DNA of 50,967 nucleotides from an uncultured Prevotella sp. (GCA_905233985.1 CAJOFA010000027.1:1-50967), one strand, 5' to 3'. Counted from the first letter of the stretch, positions 16,316 to 24,373 are shown. Notes: generated from the sequence alone by a model not told the origin. Numbers and translations are program-made.

Positions 16316-17557
16316 TTATTCTGTTCCACAAAGTATGACACACAGCTTGTCCTGGAAGTCACGGGCACGGCTGGCAGTGAGCACCCCCTGATTCATGATG
16401 GCGAAACAAAGCATATGACCGTTGGGAGCCGTGCAATAGCCAGCCAACGTAATGACACCTTTCACAGTTCCCGTCTTAGCCTTCACATTATTGTCTGCTG
16501 CCGTTCCCTTCATGCGTTTGGAGAGAGTACCGTCATGTCCGGCAATGGGCAGCGAGGGCATCAGGTGGGCTATGATGTTGGTGTTGCGCCAAGCATAGCG
16601 CAGCAGCCGCACTTCCAGTTCAGGCGACAGGTAGTTGTAGAGCGACAGTCCGCTGCCGTCAGCAAAGATATAGTCCGACGAGGTGAGGCCGAGCTTATTG
16701 TCTATGAACTTCGAGATAACCGTCCTTGCGTTCTTCGCTGTGGCAGGACGTGCACCCTGTGTTGCCGCTAACTGGTAGAACATGGATTCGGCATAGAGAT
16801 TATCGCTTTCCTTCATCATTCGCCCGAGTATCTGGTCCATGGTGTGGAAGCGTGAGCAGACAAGCGTGGCACCGGCAGGCAGTTTTTCTTCTGCTTGTTC
16901 TGTGATGAGTGTCATGCCTGCAGCGCGCAGACTGATAGAGAAGCGCTCCAGGAAGTTATCCTTTCCCGCCATGAGCAGCGGCGAGAGCACGGGGTTCTCA
17001 TCGTCCCAACACCATCCCCAGCCCAACGTGTCAATGTCCTTCATCGACTTATCGGCAACCAGACGTCCACATATCGTGTCCACCCCAAGACTCTGCAGTT
17101 TCTCCACGAAAGCGTGCAGGTCATCGGTATTGAAGCGCGGGTCAAAGCCCCCCACACAGTAAACATCGCCCGTCAGTGTACCATCGACGATGCTGCCCTT
17201 GTAGTATAGGGAAGTGCGGTACTTATAGGAGCCGCCCAGTTTGTCGAGTGCTGTAATGGCGGTGAGCAGTTTCATGTTCGATGCCGGACGCAGGATATGT
17301 CGCGGGTTCATGGCATAGAGTGCGCTGTCGGCAGTCAGGTCCCACACCAGCAAGCCAAGGTCCGATGTACTGAGCATGGCACGGTGATTCATGAGCAACG
17401 TGTCAAGCTGCAGCCTCATACTTTGCGGCCAGGGAACTGGCGGCAGGGAATCAGTCATTTGCGCGTCGGGGAAATCGACACGCACAGGGTCATCATTTTG
17501 TGCAAAAACAGGCAACGTGAGTGCCCATATAAGCAGTAAAAGTATATGTTTCTTCAT
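16316..17557 (-). CDS. dacB: D-alanyl-D-alanine carboxypeptidase/endopeptidase (PBP4 type, S13)
   Basis: A 413-residue periplasmic penicillin-binding protein that trims or cuts peptidoglycan cross-links. The signal peptide is MKKHILLLLIWALTLPVFAQ. The three active-site motifs are present: SNMK (Ser93, Lys96) in RPASNMKLLTA, SDN in MKESDNLYAE, and KTG in VKAKTGTVKG. The inserted domain between the first two motifs is short for PBP4. The start at 17557 is chosen over the ORF start at 17632 because the promoter -7 at 17567-17574 lies between, and the upstream residues come from a heptamer run. First gene of its operon. Confidence 0.92.
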   Translation of the reverse strand: MKKHILLLLIWALTLPVFAQNDDPVRVDFPDAQMTDSLPPVPWPQSMRLQLDTLLMNHRAMLSTSDLGLLVWDLTADSALYAMNPRHILRPASNMKLLTAITALDKLGGSYKYRTSLYYKGSIVDGTLTGDVYCVGGFDPRFNTDDLHAFVEKLQSLGVDTICGRLVADKSMKDIDTLGWGWCWDDENPVLSPLLMAGKDNFLERFSISLRAAGMTLITEQAEEKLPAGATLVCSRFHTMDQILGRMMKESDNLYAESMFYQLAATQGARPATAKNARTVISKFIDNKLGLTSSDYIFADGSGLSLYNYLSPELEVRLLRYAWRNTNIIAHLMPSLPIAGHDGTLSKRMKGTAADNNVKAKTGTVKGVITLAGYCTAPNGHMLCFAIMNQGVLTASRARDFQDKLCVILCGTE

Positions 17558-17566
17558 TTTCGAGTG

Positions 17567-17574
17567 CAAAGATA
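17567..17574 (-). promoter_or_regulatory. -7 element of the dacB operon
   Basis: The minus strand reads TATCTTTG followed by CAC, 9 bp before the ATG, so the leader must be very short or absent. The -33 region is inside the heptamer run 17580-17614 and lacks TTTG. Confidence 0.65.
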
Positions 17575-17579
17575 CGAAA

Positions 17580-17614
17580 TAATTATGAATTATGAATTGT
17601 GAATTATGAATTAT
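17580..17614. repeat. Heptamer run (5 units, GAATTAT type) between divergent dacB and nadB promoters
   Basis: TAATTAT, GAATTAT, GAATTGT, GAATTAT, GAATTAT. It fills the space between the two -7 elements, so the -33 regions of both promoters are made of repeat. ATTG at 17596-17599 sits at the correct spacing for nadB. Confidence 0.9.
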
Positions 17615-17618
17615 TTTG

Positions 17619-17626
17619 TATCTTTG
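17619..17626 (+). promoter_or_regulatory. -7 element of nadB
   Basis: TATCTTTG followed by C, 46 bp before the nadB ATG. The candidate -33 ATTG at 17596-17599 lies within the heptamer run with 19-bp spacing. Confidence 0.7.
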
Positions 17627-17671
17627 CAGCATCTAATGATTGATAGTCAAAGACGAAAAGGATAAAAGGTT

Positions 17672-19261
17672 ATGGTTTACAAGTACGATTTCCTGGTGAT
17701 TGGTGCTGGCGTGGCTGGTATGAGCTACGCCCTGAAGGTGGCCCGTGCCAAGAAAGGCAAGGTGTGTATCATCTGCAAGACAAGCCTTGACGAGGCAAAC
17801 ACCTCGTTTGCGCAGGGTGGCGTGGCCAGTGTGACGAATATGGAACTTGACAATTTCGACAAGCACATCGAGGACACGATGATAGCGGGTGACTACATCA
17901 GCGACCGTGCTGCCGTAGAACAGGTGGTACGCATGGCACCGGAACAAATCAAGGAGCTGGTGCAGTGGGGTGTCAATTTCGACCGTAAGGAGAACGGCGA
18001 CTTCGACCTGCACCGTGAGGGCGGACACTCAGAGTTCCGCATCCTGCACCATGCAGACGATACGGGAGCTGAGATTCAGCGTGGACTGATGGCTGCCGTA
18101 CGTGCCTGTCCTGACATTGAGGTGAAGGAGAATCACTTTGCCGTTGAAATCATTACGCAGCACCATCTCGGTGTGCGTGTCACACGACGCTCTCCGCATA
18201 TTCAGTGCTACGGTGCCTATGTGCTGAATCCTGAGACGGAAAAGGTTGACACCTATCTCTCAAGAATGACAGTCATGTGTACGGGCGGGTGCGGTGCCGT
18301 CTATCTGACCACCAGTAATCCTGTCATCGCCACCGGCGACGGCATTGCTATGGTCTATCGTGCCAAGGGTACGGTAGCCGACATGGAGTTTGTGCAGTTC
18401 CACCCGACGGTGCTCCACAATCCCAAGGAGACACACCCCGCCTATCTCATCACCGAGGCTATGCGTGGCTATGGCGGTATCCTGAAGCTACCCAATGGCA
18501 AGACGTTCATGGAGAAATATGACGAGCGTCTCAGTCTGGCACCGCGTGACATCGTAGCCCGTGCCATTGACAAGGAGATGAAGATTCACGGACTGGATCA
18601 TGTCTGTCTCGACGTGACGCACAAGGATGCCGACGAGACACGTCATCACTTCCCCAACATCTACCAGAAGTGTCTGTCGATGGGCATTGACATCACACAG
18701 GACTATATCCCCGTGCGCCCTGCAGCCCACTATATGTGCGGCGGCATCAAGGTTGACCTCAACGGACAGTCGAGCATCGAACGGCTCTATGCTCTTGGCG
18801 AGTGCTCTTGCACGGGGCTGCATGGCGGCAACCGTCTGGCGTCTAACTCGCTGATTGAGGCGGTTGTCTATGCAGAGACTGCTGCCCGTGACTCGCTGGC
18901 ACATATTGAGCTCTACGACTTTAACGAGAAGGTGCCAGAGTGGAACGACGAGGGAACGATGACCAACGAGGAGAAGGTGCTCATCACACAGTCGGTCAAG
19001 GAGGTGGCACAGATTATGTCAAACTATGTGGGCATTGTGCGCAGCGACTTGCGTCTGCACCGTGCCTGGGACCGTCTTGATATGCTCTATGAGGAGACCG
19101 AGCGCCTCTTCAAACGCGTTCATGCCACTCGTGACATCTGCGAGCTGCGTAACATGATTAACGTGGGTTATCTCATTACCCGCTGGGCATTGGAGCGCAA
19201 GGAGTGCCGCGGACTGCACTATACCATCGACTACCCCGTCCACGCATACGACAAGAAATAA
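17672..19261 (+). CDS. nadB: L-aspartate oxidase
   Basis: A 529-residue FAD enzyme that oxidises L-aspartate to iminoaspartate for quinolinate and NAD synthesis. The N-terminal dinucleotide fold is FLVIGAGVAGMSYALKVA. Family signatures follow: TSFAQGGVASV, the EFVQFHPTVL substrate region, ITEAMRGYGGIL, PAAHYMCGGIKVDLNGQSS and LYALGECSCTGLHGGNRLASNSLIEA. The last phrase separates NadB from succinate dehydrogenase. Length is normal. nadA and nadC are not adjacent. It is monocistronic and ends at a strong hairpin at 19272-19300. Confidence 0.95.
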   Translation: MVYKYDFLVIGAGVAGMSYALKVARAKKGKVCIICKTSLDEANTSFAQGGVASVTNMELDNFDKHIEDTMIAGDYISDRAAVEQVVRMAPEQIKELVQWGVNFDRKENGDFDLHREGGHSEFRILHHADDTGAEIQRGLMAAVRACPDIEVKENHFAVEIITQHHLGVRVTRRSPHIQCYGAYVLNPETEKVDTYLSRMTVMCTGGCGAVYLTTSNPVIATGDGIAMVYRAKGTVADMEFVQFHPTVLHNPKETHPAYLITEAMRGYGGILKLPNGKTFMEKYDERLSLAPRDIVARAIDKEMKIHGLDHVCLDVTHKDADETRHHFPNIYQKCLSMGIDITQDYIPVRPAAHYMCGGIKVDLNGQSSIERLYALGECSCTGLHGGNRLASNSLIEAVVYAETAARDSLAHIELYDFNEKVPEWNDEGTMTNEEKVLITQSVKEVAQIMSNYVGIVRSDLRLHRAWDRLDMLYEETERLFKRVHATRDICELRNMINVGYLITRWALERKECRGLHYTIDYPVHAYDKK

Positions 19262-19269
19262 CATCATAC

Positions 19270-19307
19270 AAAAAAGGGACTCGAAAATCGAGTCCCTTTT
19301 AATTTTT
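19270..19307. terminator. Bidirectional terminator between nadB and ddh
   Basis: AAAAGGGACTCGA (19272-19284), a 3-nt loop, then its perfect complement TCGAGTCCCTTTT (19288-19300). A-rich sequence on the left and T-rich on the right make it a Rho-independent terminator for both converging genes. Confidence 0.9.
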
Positions 19308-19316
19308 CCTTTTTAT

Positions 19317-20216
19317 TTATACCAGATGTTCTATCAGATCGGCACGCTCACCGGGTAGCATGTCGATGACAGGAATCTCAATCATCGTATAGCAGCCGGG
19401 CTGCTGACGCATAGAGGCACGAGCAACATTAACCAGCACCTGAGCTGTCAGAGCGGGGTTGTTGATGGTCATGTTGAACTCAAAGCGCTGGTTCTGCGTC
19501 TTACCGCTCACGCCCTTGCGGACGAGGTGCACGCCATGACCCATATCCTTGACATCGTCAACACTCTCCACAGCAAACACATGTGTCTCATCGTTGGCAA
19601 AGTAGGGGTCAGCCTTGATGTCCTTCGCCACCTGCTCCAGCGTGTAGCCGTCTTCCAGTTCCACATAGACCATGCGGCGATGGATGCCCTCACCGAGGGG
19701 AATGGTCATCGACAGGGCGTTCTTCACACCAGCCTTGGAGCGCACACATACGCTGTGGCCCATCGACATGCCGGGGCCGAAGTTCGTATAGGAAAGTCCC
19801 TTGGGGGCGAGGCTCTGCATGAGGGTGCGTACGATGCTGTCAGAGCCTGGGTCCCATCCGGCGGCAATGACGCTGACAGTGCCCGTCTGCTTGTTCAGCT
19901 CCATCAAACGCTCGCGGTAGCCGCGGATGTTGGTATGGATGTCGAACGAATCGACGGTGTTGATGCCTAAAGGCAGAATTTGCTTGGCATATTCCTCACA
20001 CGAACGGGTGGGCGTGGCGAGGATAGCGACGTCAACGTCCTTCAGTTCCTTGATGTCCTTGACTACGTCATAAGGAGTCAGTTCAATGGGCTTGTTCTCA
20101 CTACCATTGCGGCGCACGACACCTGCAATCTCGAAATCGGCAGCGGCTTCCAGTGCCTCAACAGTGAACTTTCCAATGTTGCCGTAACCTACGACGGCGG
20201 CTCTGATTTTTTTCAT
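19317..20216 (-). CDS. ddh: meso-Diaminopimelate D-dehydrogenase
   Basis: A 299-residue NADPH enzyme that converts tetrahydrodipicolinate directly to meso-diaminopimelate, giving a one-step lysine/peptidoglycan branch. The N-terminal Rossmann motif is VVGYGNIGKFTVEAL. Family stretches: ATPTRSCEEYAKQIL, NTVDSFDIH, AAGWDPGSDSIVRTL, GPGMSMGHSV and GIHRRMVYVEL. The start is MKKIRAAVVGYG at 20216, since the upstream ORF extension overlaps the -7 element. It is monocistronic. Confidence 0.95.
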   Translation of the reverse strand: MKKIRAAVVGYGNIGKFTVEALEAAADFEIAGVVRRNGSENKPIELTPYDVVKDIKELKDVDVAILATPTRSCEEYAKQILPLGINTVDSFDIHTNIRGYRERLMELNKQTGTVSVIAAGWDPGSDSIVRTLMQSLAPKGLSYTNFGPGMSMGHSVCVRSKAGVKNALSMTIPLGEGIHRRMVYVELEDGYTLEQVAKDIKADPYFANDETHVFAVESVDDVKDMGHGVHLVRKGVSGKTQNQRFEFNMTINNPALTAQVLVNVARASMRQQPGCYTMIEIPVIDMLPGERADLIEHLV

Positions 20217-20268
20217 AAGTCTTGTTATTTTTGTTTCTAACGATGGTCTCTTTCTGTCAATTTGCCTG

Positions 20269-20276
20269 CAAAAGTA
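20269..20276 (-). promoter_or_regulatory. -7 element of ddh
   Basis: The minus strand reads TACTTTTG followed by C, 52 bp before the ATG at 20216. No clear TTTG at the -33 spacing; the upstream DNA is AT-rich. Confidence 0.6.
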
Positions 20277-20319
20277 AAAAAATAAATTCAAATATGGATG
20301 ATAAATGAAGAATTATTTG

Positions 20320-20327
20320 TATTTTTG
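20320..20327 (+). promoter_or_regulatory. -7 element of the HerA-like ATPase/purN/HAD operon
   Basis: TATTTTTG followed by CAC, 28 bp before the ATG at 20356. The -33 region is AT-rich without a clear TTTG. Confidence 0.65.
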
Positions 20328-20355
20328 CACAAAATAATAATCAAACGCAAGAAAT

Positions 20356-21933
20356 ATGTACGATAACGAACGCGGGCTATACATTGCCCATTGCTCTAAC
20401 GGAGCACTTAGTATCACAGGTAAGATGGCCAATCGCCATGGACTTATAGCCGGTGCCACGGGTACGGGTAAGACCGTTACTTTGCAGGTGATGGCTGAAA
20501 CATTCTGTCAGGCTGGGGTGCCTTGCTTCATGGCCGACATGAAGGGTGACTTGAGCGGTATCTCACAGGTAGGAAAGATGAGCGGATTCATTGAGAAGCG
20601 TCTGCCGGAGTTCGGCATTGAGAACCCCCAGTTCCAGAGCTGTCCCGTGCGTTTCTTCGATGTATATGGCGAGCAGGGACATCCCATGCGTGCCACCATC
20701 TCACAGATGGGTCCCATGCTGTTGTCGCGTCTCATGGGACTGAACGAGACGCAGGACGGTGTGCTGAACATCGTGTTCCGCATTGCCGACGAGCGCGGGC
20801 TGCTGCTCCTTGACCTGAAGGACTTGCGCTCCATGCTCGACTGGGTGTCGAAACATGCCAAGGAATATACTACGAAGTACGGCTACGTCACCTCAGCCAC
20901 CATCGGCGCCATCCAACGTGCCCTGCTGCAGTTGGAGAACCAGGGTGCTGACAAGTTCTTCGGCGAGCCGTCGTTCGACATCTACGACCTGCTCCAGACC
21001 GACCAGGGCAAGGGTGTCATGAACGTGTTGGCTGCCGACAAACTCATGATGCAGCCCAAGCTCTACTCCACGTTCCTTCTCTGGCTGCTCTCCGAACTCT
21101 ATACTACGCTGCCCGAGGTGGGTGACCTGCCGTTGCCTAAGCTCGTGTTCTTCTTCGACGAGGCGCACATGCTATTCACCGACACCAGCAAAGCCCTGCT
21201 CGACAAGATTGAACAGGTCATCCGACTCATCCGTTCGAAGGGTGTGGGCATCTATTTCATTACCCAGAGTCCGACCGATATTCCTGAGACCATCCTTGGT
21301 CAGTTAGGCAACCGTGTGCAGCATGCCCTGCGTGCCTACACGCCGAAGGACCAGAAAGCTGTGAAGACTGCTGCCGACACGTTCCGTGCCAATCCTGAAT
21401 TCAAGACCGACGAGGCCATCATGAACCTTGAGACGGGTGAGGCCCTTGTATCCTTCCTCGACGAGAAAGGTGCTCCCAGCATCGTCGAGCGAGCCAAGGT
21501 GCTGTTCCCCCTGTCGCAGATTGGTGCCATCAGCGAAGGTCAGCGTCTTGACATCATCAAGCAGAGCCGCATCTTTGGTAAGTATGACAATCCCATTGAC
21601 CGCGAGAGTGCCTTCGAGGTGCTGCTGGCTGAGGCCGAGGAAGCCGAGCGCCAACTCGTAGAAGCCCAGGAGAATGCTGAGGTTCCTGAGAAAGCAGAAA
21701 AGCCTGAGAAGGAAGAAAAGAAGAAGCCCGGTGTCATGTCGAAGGTGTGGAAGGCCATTGTGACAGCTATAACAGGAACCTTCGCAGCCATCTTAGGCTC
21801 ATGGGTAAGCGACAAGGTGAGCGGCAAGAAGACCAAGAGACGCACCTCGACCAAGGAACGCGTGGTAAAGAACGCCACATCAGCCGCCACTCGTACCATC
21901 ACCCGTGACATTCTGGGTAATCTCATCAAGTAA
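20356..21933 (+). CDS. HerA-like ATPase (DUF853 / YjgR family)
   Basis: A 525-residue P-loop ATPase of the HerA/FtsK-like group (DUF853). Walker A is GATGTGKT at residues 33-40 (Lys39), in LIAGATGTGKTVTLQVMAE. It is followed by the family phrase MADMKGDLSGIS. Walker B is LVFFFDEAHMLF, then FITQSPTDIPETILGQLGNRVQHALRA. The C-terminal ~90 residues are a charged E/K-rich linker, one hydrophobic stretch (AIVTAITGTFAAILGSWV) and a basic tail. HerA proteins move DNA in repair, but the role of DUF853 members is not settled. It is the first gene of a three-gene unit, 8 bp before purN. Confidence 0.88.
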   Translation: MYDNERGLYIAHCSNGALSITGKMANRHGLIAGATGTGKTVTLQVMAETFCQAGVPCFMADMKGDLSGISQVGKMSGFIEKRLPEFGIENPQFQSCPVRFFDVYGEQGHPMRATISQMGPMLLSRLMGLNETQDGVLNIVFRIADERGLLLLDLKDLRSMLDWVSKHAKEYTTKYGYVTSATIGAIQRALLQLENQGADKFFGEPSFDIYDLLQTDQGKGVMNVLAADKLMMQPKLYSTFLLWLLSELYTTLPEVGDLPLPKLVFFFDEAHMLFTDTSKALLDKIEQVIRLIRSKGVGIYFITQSPTDIPETILGQLGNRVQHALRAYTPKDQKAVKTAADTFRANPEFKTDEAIMNLETGEALVSFLDEKGAPSIVERAKVLFPLSQIGAISEGQRLDIIKQSRIFGKYDNPIDRESAFEVLLAEAEEAERQLVEAQENAEVPEKAEKPEKEEKKKPGVMSKVWKAIVTAITGTFAAILGSWVSDKVSGKKTKRRTSTKERVVKNATSAATRTITRDILGNLIK

Positions 21934-21941
21934 AAACGTAC

Positions 21942-22520
21942 ATGGAGCAGATAAAGATAGCTATCTTTGTGTCGGGTAGCGGCACTAACTGCGAGAACCT
22001 CATCCGCTACTTCAGCGACTCGGAGCGCGTCAGTTGTGCCCTTGTCGTGAGCAACAAAGCCGAAGCCTACGGACTAGTGCGTGCCGAGCGGCTGGGCGTT
22101 CCCACTGCCGTCGTGCCGAAGGCACAACTGGGCGATGCCGCTGTCGTGCTGTCGCTGTTGCAGCAGCACGGCGTGCAGTTCATCGTGCTGGCAGGTTTCC
22201 TGCCGCTCGTGCCCGACTACCTCATCGATGCCTTCCCCCGCCGCATCATCAACCTGCATCCCGCCCTGCTGCCGAAATACGGCGGCAAGGGCATGTGGGG
22301 CCATCACGTCCATGAGGCAGTGAAAGCGGCAGGCGAGACAGAGACAGGCATGACCGTACATTATGTGACACCCGTCTGCGACTCGGGTGAGATGATTGCA
22401 CAATACCGTGTGGCCCTGTCACCCGACGACACCGCTGACGACATTGCCGAAAAGGAGCACCAGTTGGAGATGCAGTACTTCCCGCAGGTGGTGGAGCGCG
22501 TCATCAACGAAACGTTTTGA
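21942..22520 (+). CDS. purN: Phosphoribosylglycinamide formyltransferase
   Basis: A 192-residue enzyme that transfers formyl from 10-formyltetrahydrofolate to GAR, the third step of purine synthesis. Motifs: IFVSGSGTNCENLI (GAR phosphate loop), VLAGFLPLVP, the catalytic NLHPALLPKYGGKGMWG (Asn, His), and HYVTPVCDSGEMIAQ with the catalytic Asp. Length is normal. It lies 8 bp after the HerA-like gene and 4 bp before the HAD gene. Confidence 0.95.
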   Translation: MEQIKIAIFVSGSGTNCENLIRYFSDSERVSCALVVSNKAEAYGLVRAERLGVPTAVVPKAQLGDAAVVLSLLQQHGVQFIVLAGFLPLVPDYLIDAFPRRIINLHPALLPKYGGKGMWGHHVHEAVKAAGETETGMTVHYVTPVCDSGEMIAQYRVALSPDDTADDIAEKEHQLEMQYFPQVVERVINETF

Positions 22521-22524
22521 GCCG

Positions 22525-23274
22525 ATGAGACGCTACAAAGACCTTTTCATGGATTTCGACGACACACTCTACGACACCCATGGTAATGCCGTCATCGCGC
22601 TGCGTGAAACGTTTGAATACTTCCATCTTGAGCGTTATTTCCCCGACCCGCAGGTGTTCTACGATGCCTATTGGCAGGCGAACATCGACCTGTGGACACG
22701 CTACTCACGGGGTGAGATAACCCGTGACTATCTCATTGTGGAACGTTTCCGCCGTCCGCTAAGTGCATCACCAAAGAACGCTCAAACTTCAAACTTCAAA
22801 CTTCAATCTCCATCTTTCTGCCTGCAAGTGAGTGACGTCTTTCTTGACTACTGTTCCACAAAGCCCGCCGTCGTTGACGGAGCCCATGAGCTGATGGACT
22901 ACCTGCGCAGCCGTGGCTACCGCATGCACATGACCAGCAACGGCTTCCACGAGGTGCAGTATAAGAAGCTGACAGCCAGTGGCCTGACCGATTATTTTGA
23001 CACCATCATCCTGAGCGAGGACGCCGGTGTCAACAAACCCTCGCCGCAGTTCTTCGAGTATGCCATACAGCAGTCAGGCGCCGACCGTGCCACCACACTC
23101 ATGATAGGTGACAACTACCAGACCGACATCCTCGGTGCCCTCGACTTCGGCCTCGACGCCATCTTCTTCAACCGCTTCCCCGAGCACCCCATGCCTCAAA
23201 CTTCAAACATCAAACATCAAACTTTTTCCTGCACGGAAGTCACTTCACTCCGCGACATCATGGGAATCCTATAG
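22525..23274 (+). CDS. HAD-superfamily hydrolase (YjjG-like nucleotidase type)
   Basis: A 249-residue phosphatase. HAD motif I is FMDFDDTLYDT (nucleophile Asp10, Asp12), motif II is MTSNGFHE, and motif III/IV is NKPSPQFFEYA with MIGDNYQTDILGA. The closest named type is the YjjG pyrimidine 5'-nucleotidase, but the substrate is uncertain. The start at 22525 is 4 bp after the purN stop. Two heptamer runs are translated: AQTSNFKLQS (about 87-98, in the cap region) and PQTSNIKHQTF (about 225-234). Its end overlaps the converging flavodoxin-like gene by 6 bp. Confidence 0.85.
   Translation: MRRYKDLFMDFDDTLYDTHGNAVIALRETFEYFHLERYFPDPQVFYDAYWQANIDLWTRYSRGEITRDYLIVERFRRPLSASPKNAQTSNFKLQSPSFCLQVSDVFLDYCSTKPAVVDGAHELMDYLRSRGYRMHMTSNGFHEVQYKKLTASGLTDYFDTIILSEDAGVNKPSPQFFEYAIQQSGADRATTLMIGDNYQTDILGALDFGLDAIFFNRFPEHPMPQTSNIKHQTFSCTEVTSLRDIMGIL
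22783..22817. repeat. Heptamer run (5 units, CAAACTT type) in the HAD gene
   Basis: CAAACTT three times, then CAATCTC and CATCTTT. It encodes the QTSNFKLQSP segment in the cap domain. Confidence 0.88.
23197..23224. repeat. Second heptamer run (4 units, CAAACAT type) in the HAD gene
   Basis: CAAACTT, CAAACAT, CAAACAT, CAAACTT. It encodes QTSNIKHQTF near the C-terminus. It is nearly the same word as the run 400 bp upstream in the same gene. Confidence 0.88.
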
Positions 23275-23784
23275 TTTCTCCACCAAAGCCTGAATCTTGC
23301 TCAGCGTAGCATCAGTCTTCTGCTCGTCAATCTTGGCACTGACATAGCCCATGTTCTCCACTTGCCAGTAGTTGCAGATGTCGCGGAACTCAGCTACAGC
23401 ACCATCATAGACGTTAGGCGAATAGGACGACATCAGCAGAGCCATCTTCTTCACCTTCGCGGGTTTGTTTACGCAGTACATACGCTGGACGGGAGCCTGA
23501 ATCTGGGCAGAGAGCGTAAAGTAGTAGATAGGGGCAGCCAGTACCAGCACCTCTGCCTCAGCCATCAGCGGGTACAGCTCCTGCATGTCGTCTTTCTGGA
23601 TGCACGCACCGTTGCCCTTGTTACGGCAGTACTCGCAAGCCAGACAGCCCGCAATCTTTTTCTTCGCCACGTTGACCAGCGTGACCTTATGACCTGCTGC
23701 CTCAGCAGCCTTCTTGTACTCCTCCGCCATCCAAGCGGTGTTTCCCTTCGCTCTCGGAGAGCCTTGTAAAATAAGTATATTCAT
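23269..23784 (-). CDS. Flavodoxin-family NAD(P)H-dependent FMN reductase-like protein
   Basis: A 171-residue flavoprotein of the NADPH-dependent FMN reductase/iron-sulfur flavoprotein group. The FMN phosphate loop is LQGSPRAKGNTAWM. A cysteine cluster CLACEYCRNKGNGACIQKDDM follows and may bind a metal centre or serve redox. The second flavin motif is APIYYFTLSAQIQAPVQRMY. The electron partner is unknown. It is monocistronic with its own -7 element at 23811, and converges on the HAD gene with a 6-bp overlap. Confidence 0.88.
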   Translation of the reverse strand: MNILILQGSPRAKGNTAWMAEEYKKAAEAAGHKVTLVNVAKKKIAGCLACEYCRNKGNGACIQKDDMQELYPLMAEAEVLVLAAPIYYFTLSAQIQAPVQRMYCVNKPAKVKKMALLMSSYSPNVYDGAVAEFRDICNYWQVENMGYVSAKIDEQKTDATLSKIQALVEKL

Positions 23785-23810
23785 ATATCTGATTGTTTTG
23801 GTTATGCCGG

Positions 23811-23818
23811 CAAAGTTA
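23811..23818 (-). promoter_or_regulatory. -7 element of the flavodoxin-like gene
   Basis: The minus strand reads TAACTTTG followed by C, 27 bp before the ATG at 23784. Confidence 0.6.
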
Positions 23819-23985
23819 CGAAACTTTTTTGAATTATCGTACGATTATGCCATAAAATATGCGAAACGACAAACGAAACAAACTCGGAGTTTTTTTACCG
23901 TAAGCACCCTAGGACTCTGTCCCGCTGTGAGGTCACGGTTGAGGAAAAAGATGTCTGTTTTTGAAGGAAAAAGCAGACTCGAAAG

Positions 23986-24097
23986 TAAACGATGCCTGTT
24001 TGAGGTTGAAACGATAATCGTTTAGGGGGGTAAACGATAATCGTTTGCTGAGTAAACGAACTTTGTTTGCAAGTGAAACGGCAAAAAGGCATTAAAT
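23986..24097. repeat. Tandem imperfect palindromes, ~22-bp period (AAACG...CGTTT)
   Basis: AAACG begins at 23987, 24009, 24032, 24054 and 24076 (steps of 22, 23, 22, 22). Most units end in CGTTT or TGTTT, making imperfect palindromes such as TAAACGATAATCGTTTA. It continues the periodicity of array B and fills most of the gap between the flavodoxin-like gene and sprA (23785-24373). I see no gene in that gap: the ORFs crossing it are made of repeat translation. Confidence 0.75.
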
Positions 24098-24111
24098 GAA
24101 TCGGCTGTCGA

Positions 24112-24243
24112 GTTTGGACCGAGCAAACGGGTAGTTTGCTCCGAGCTTTCGATAGGTTTACTACGGGCAAACGACCCGTTTGCTCCGAGCTTTCGATGCG
24201 TTTGCTTGGGGCTTTCGTATAGTTTGCTCGGAGCGTTGAAAAA
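24112..24243. repeat. 22-bp tandem repeat array B (6 units)
   Basis: Units start at 24112, 24134, 24156, 24178, 24200 and 24222, an exact 22-bp step. The clearest units share GTTTGCTCCGAGCTTTCGAT. Two of the six (24112, 24156) carry the inverted half GCAAAC at their right side. This is the same sequence as array A at 71-180 but in the opposite orientation. It abuts the sprA terminator. Confidence 0.9.
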
Positions 24244-24272
24244 GGAAATGGCCGCTCTGGAGCGGCCATTTC
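24238..24272 (-). terminator. Rho-independent terminator of sprA
   Basis: A 12-bp perfect stem, GAAATGGCCGCT (24245-24256) and AGCGGCCATTTC (24261-24272), with a 4-nt loop. Read on the minus strand it is followed by CC and a T5 run (24239-24243). It lies about 100 bp after the sprA stop codon. Confidence 0.85.
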
Positions 24273-24373
24273 TTAGGTTATAACAGGACAATTATCTGAT
24301 TCAACGTATCATTTGACCTGTCCCTGTGATTCTTATTAACTAAACTTTCGCACGAAACAGCGTAATAACGAGA

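Noticed and set aside
17558..17632. Longer N-terminus for DacB
   Set aside because: It is heptamer repeat translation (IIHNSQFIIHN) upstream of the -7 element; the signal peptide starts at 17557.
23895..24291. Two overlapping minus-strand ORFs (124 and 89 aa) in the gap before sprA
   Set aside because: They are translations of the 22-bp and palindromic repeats plus the sprA terminator, with no family similarity or promoter.
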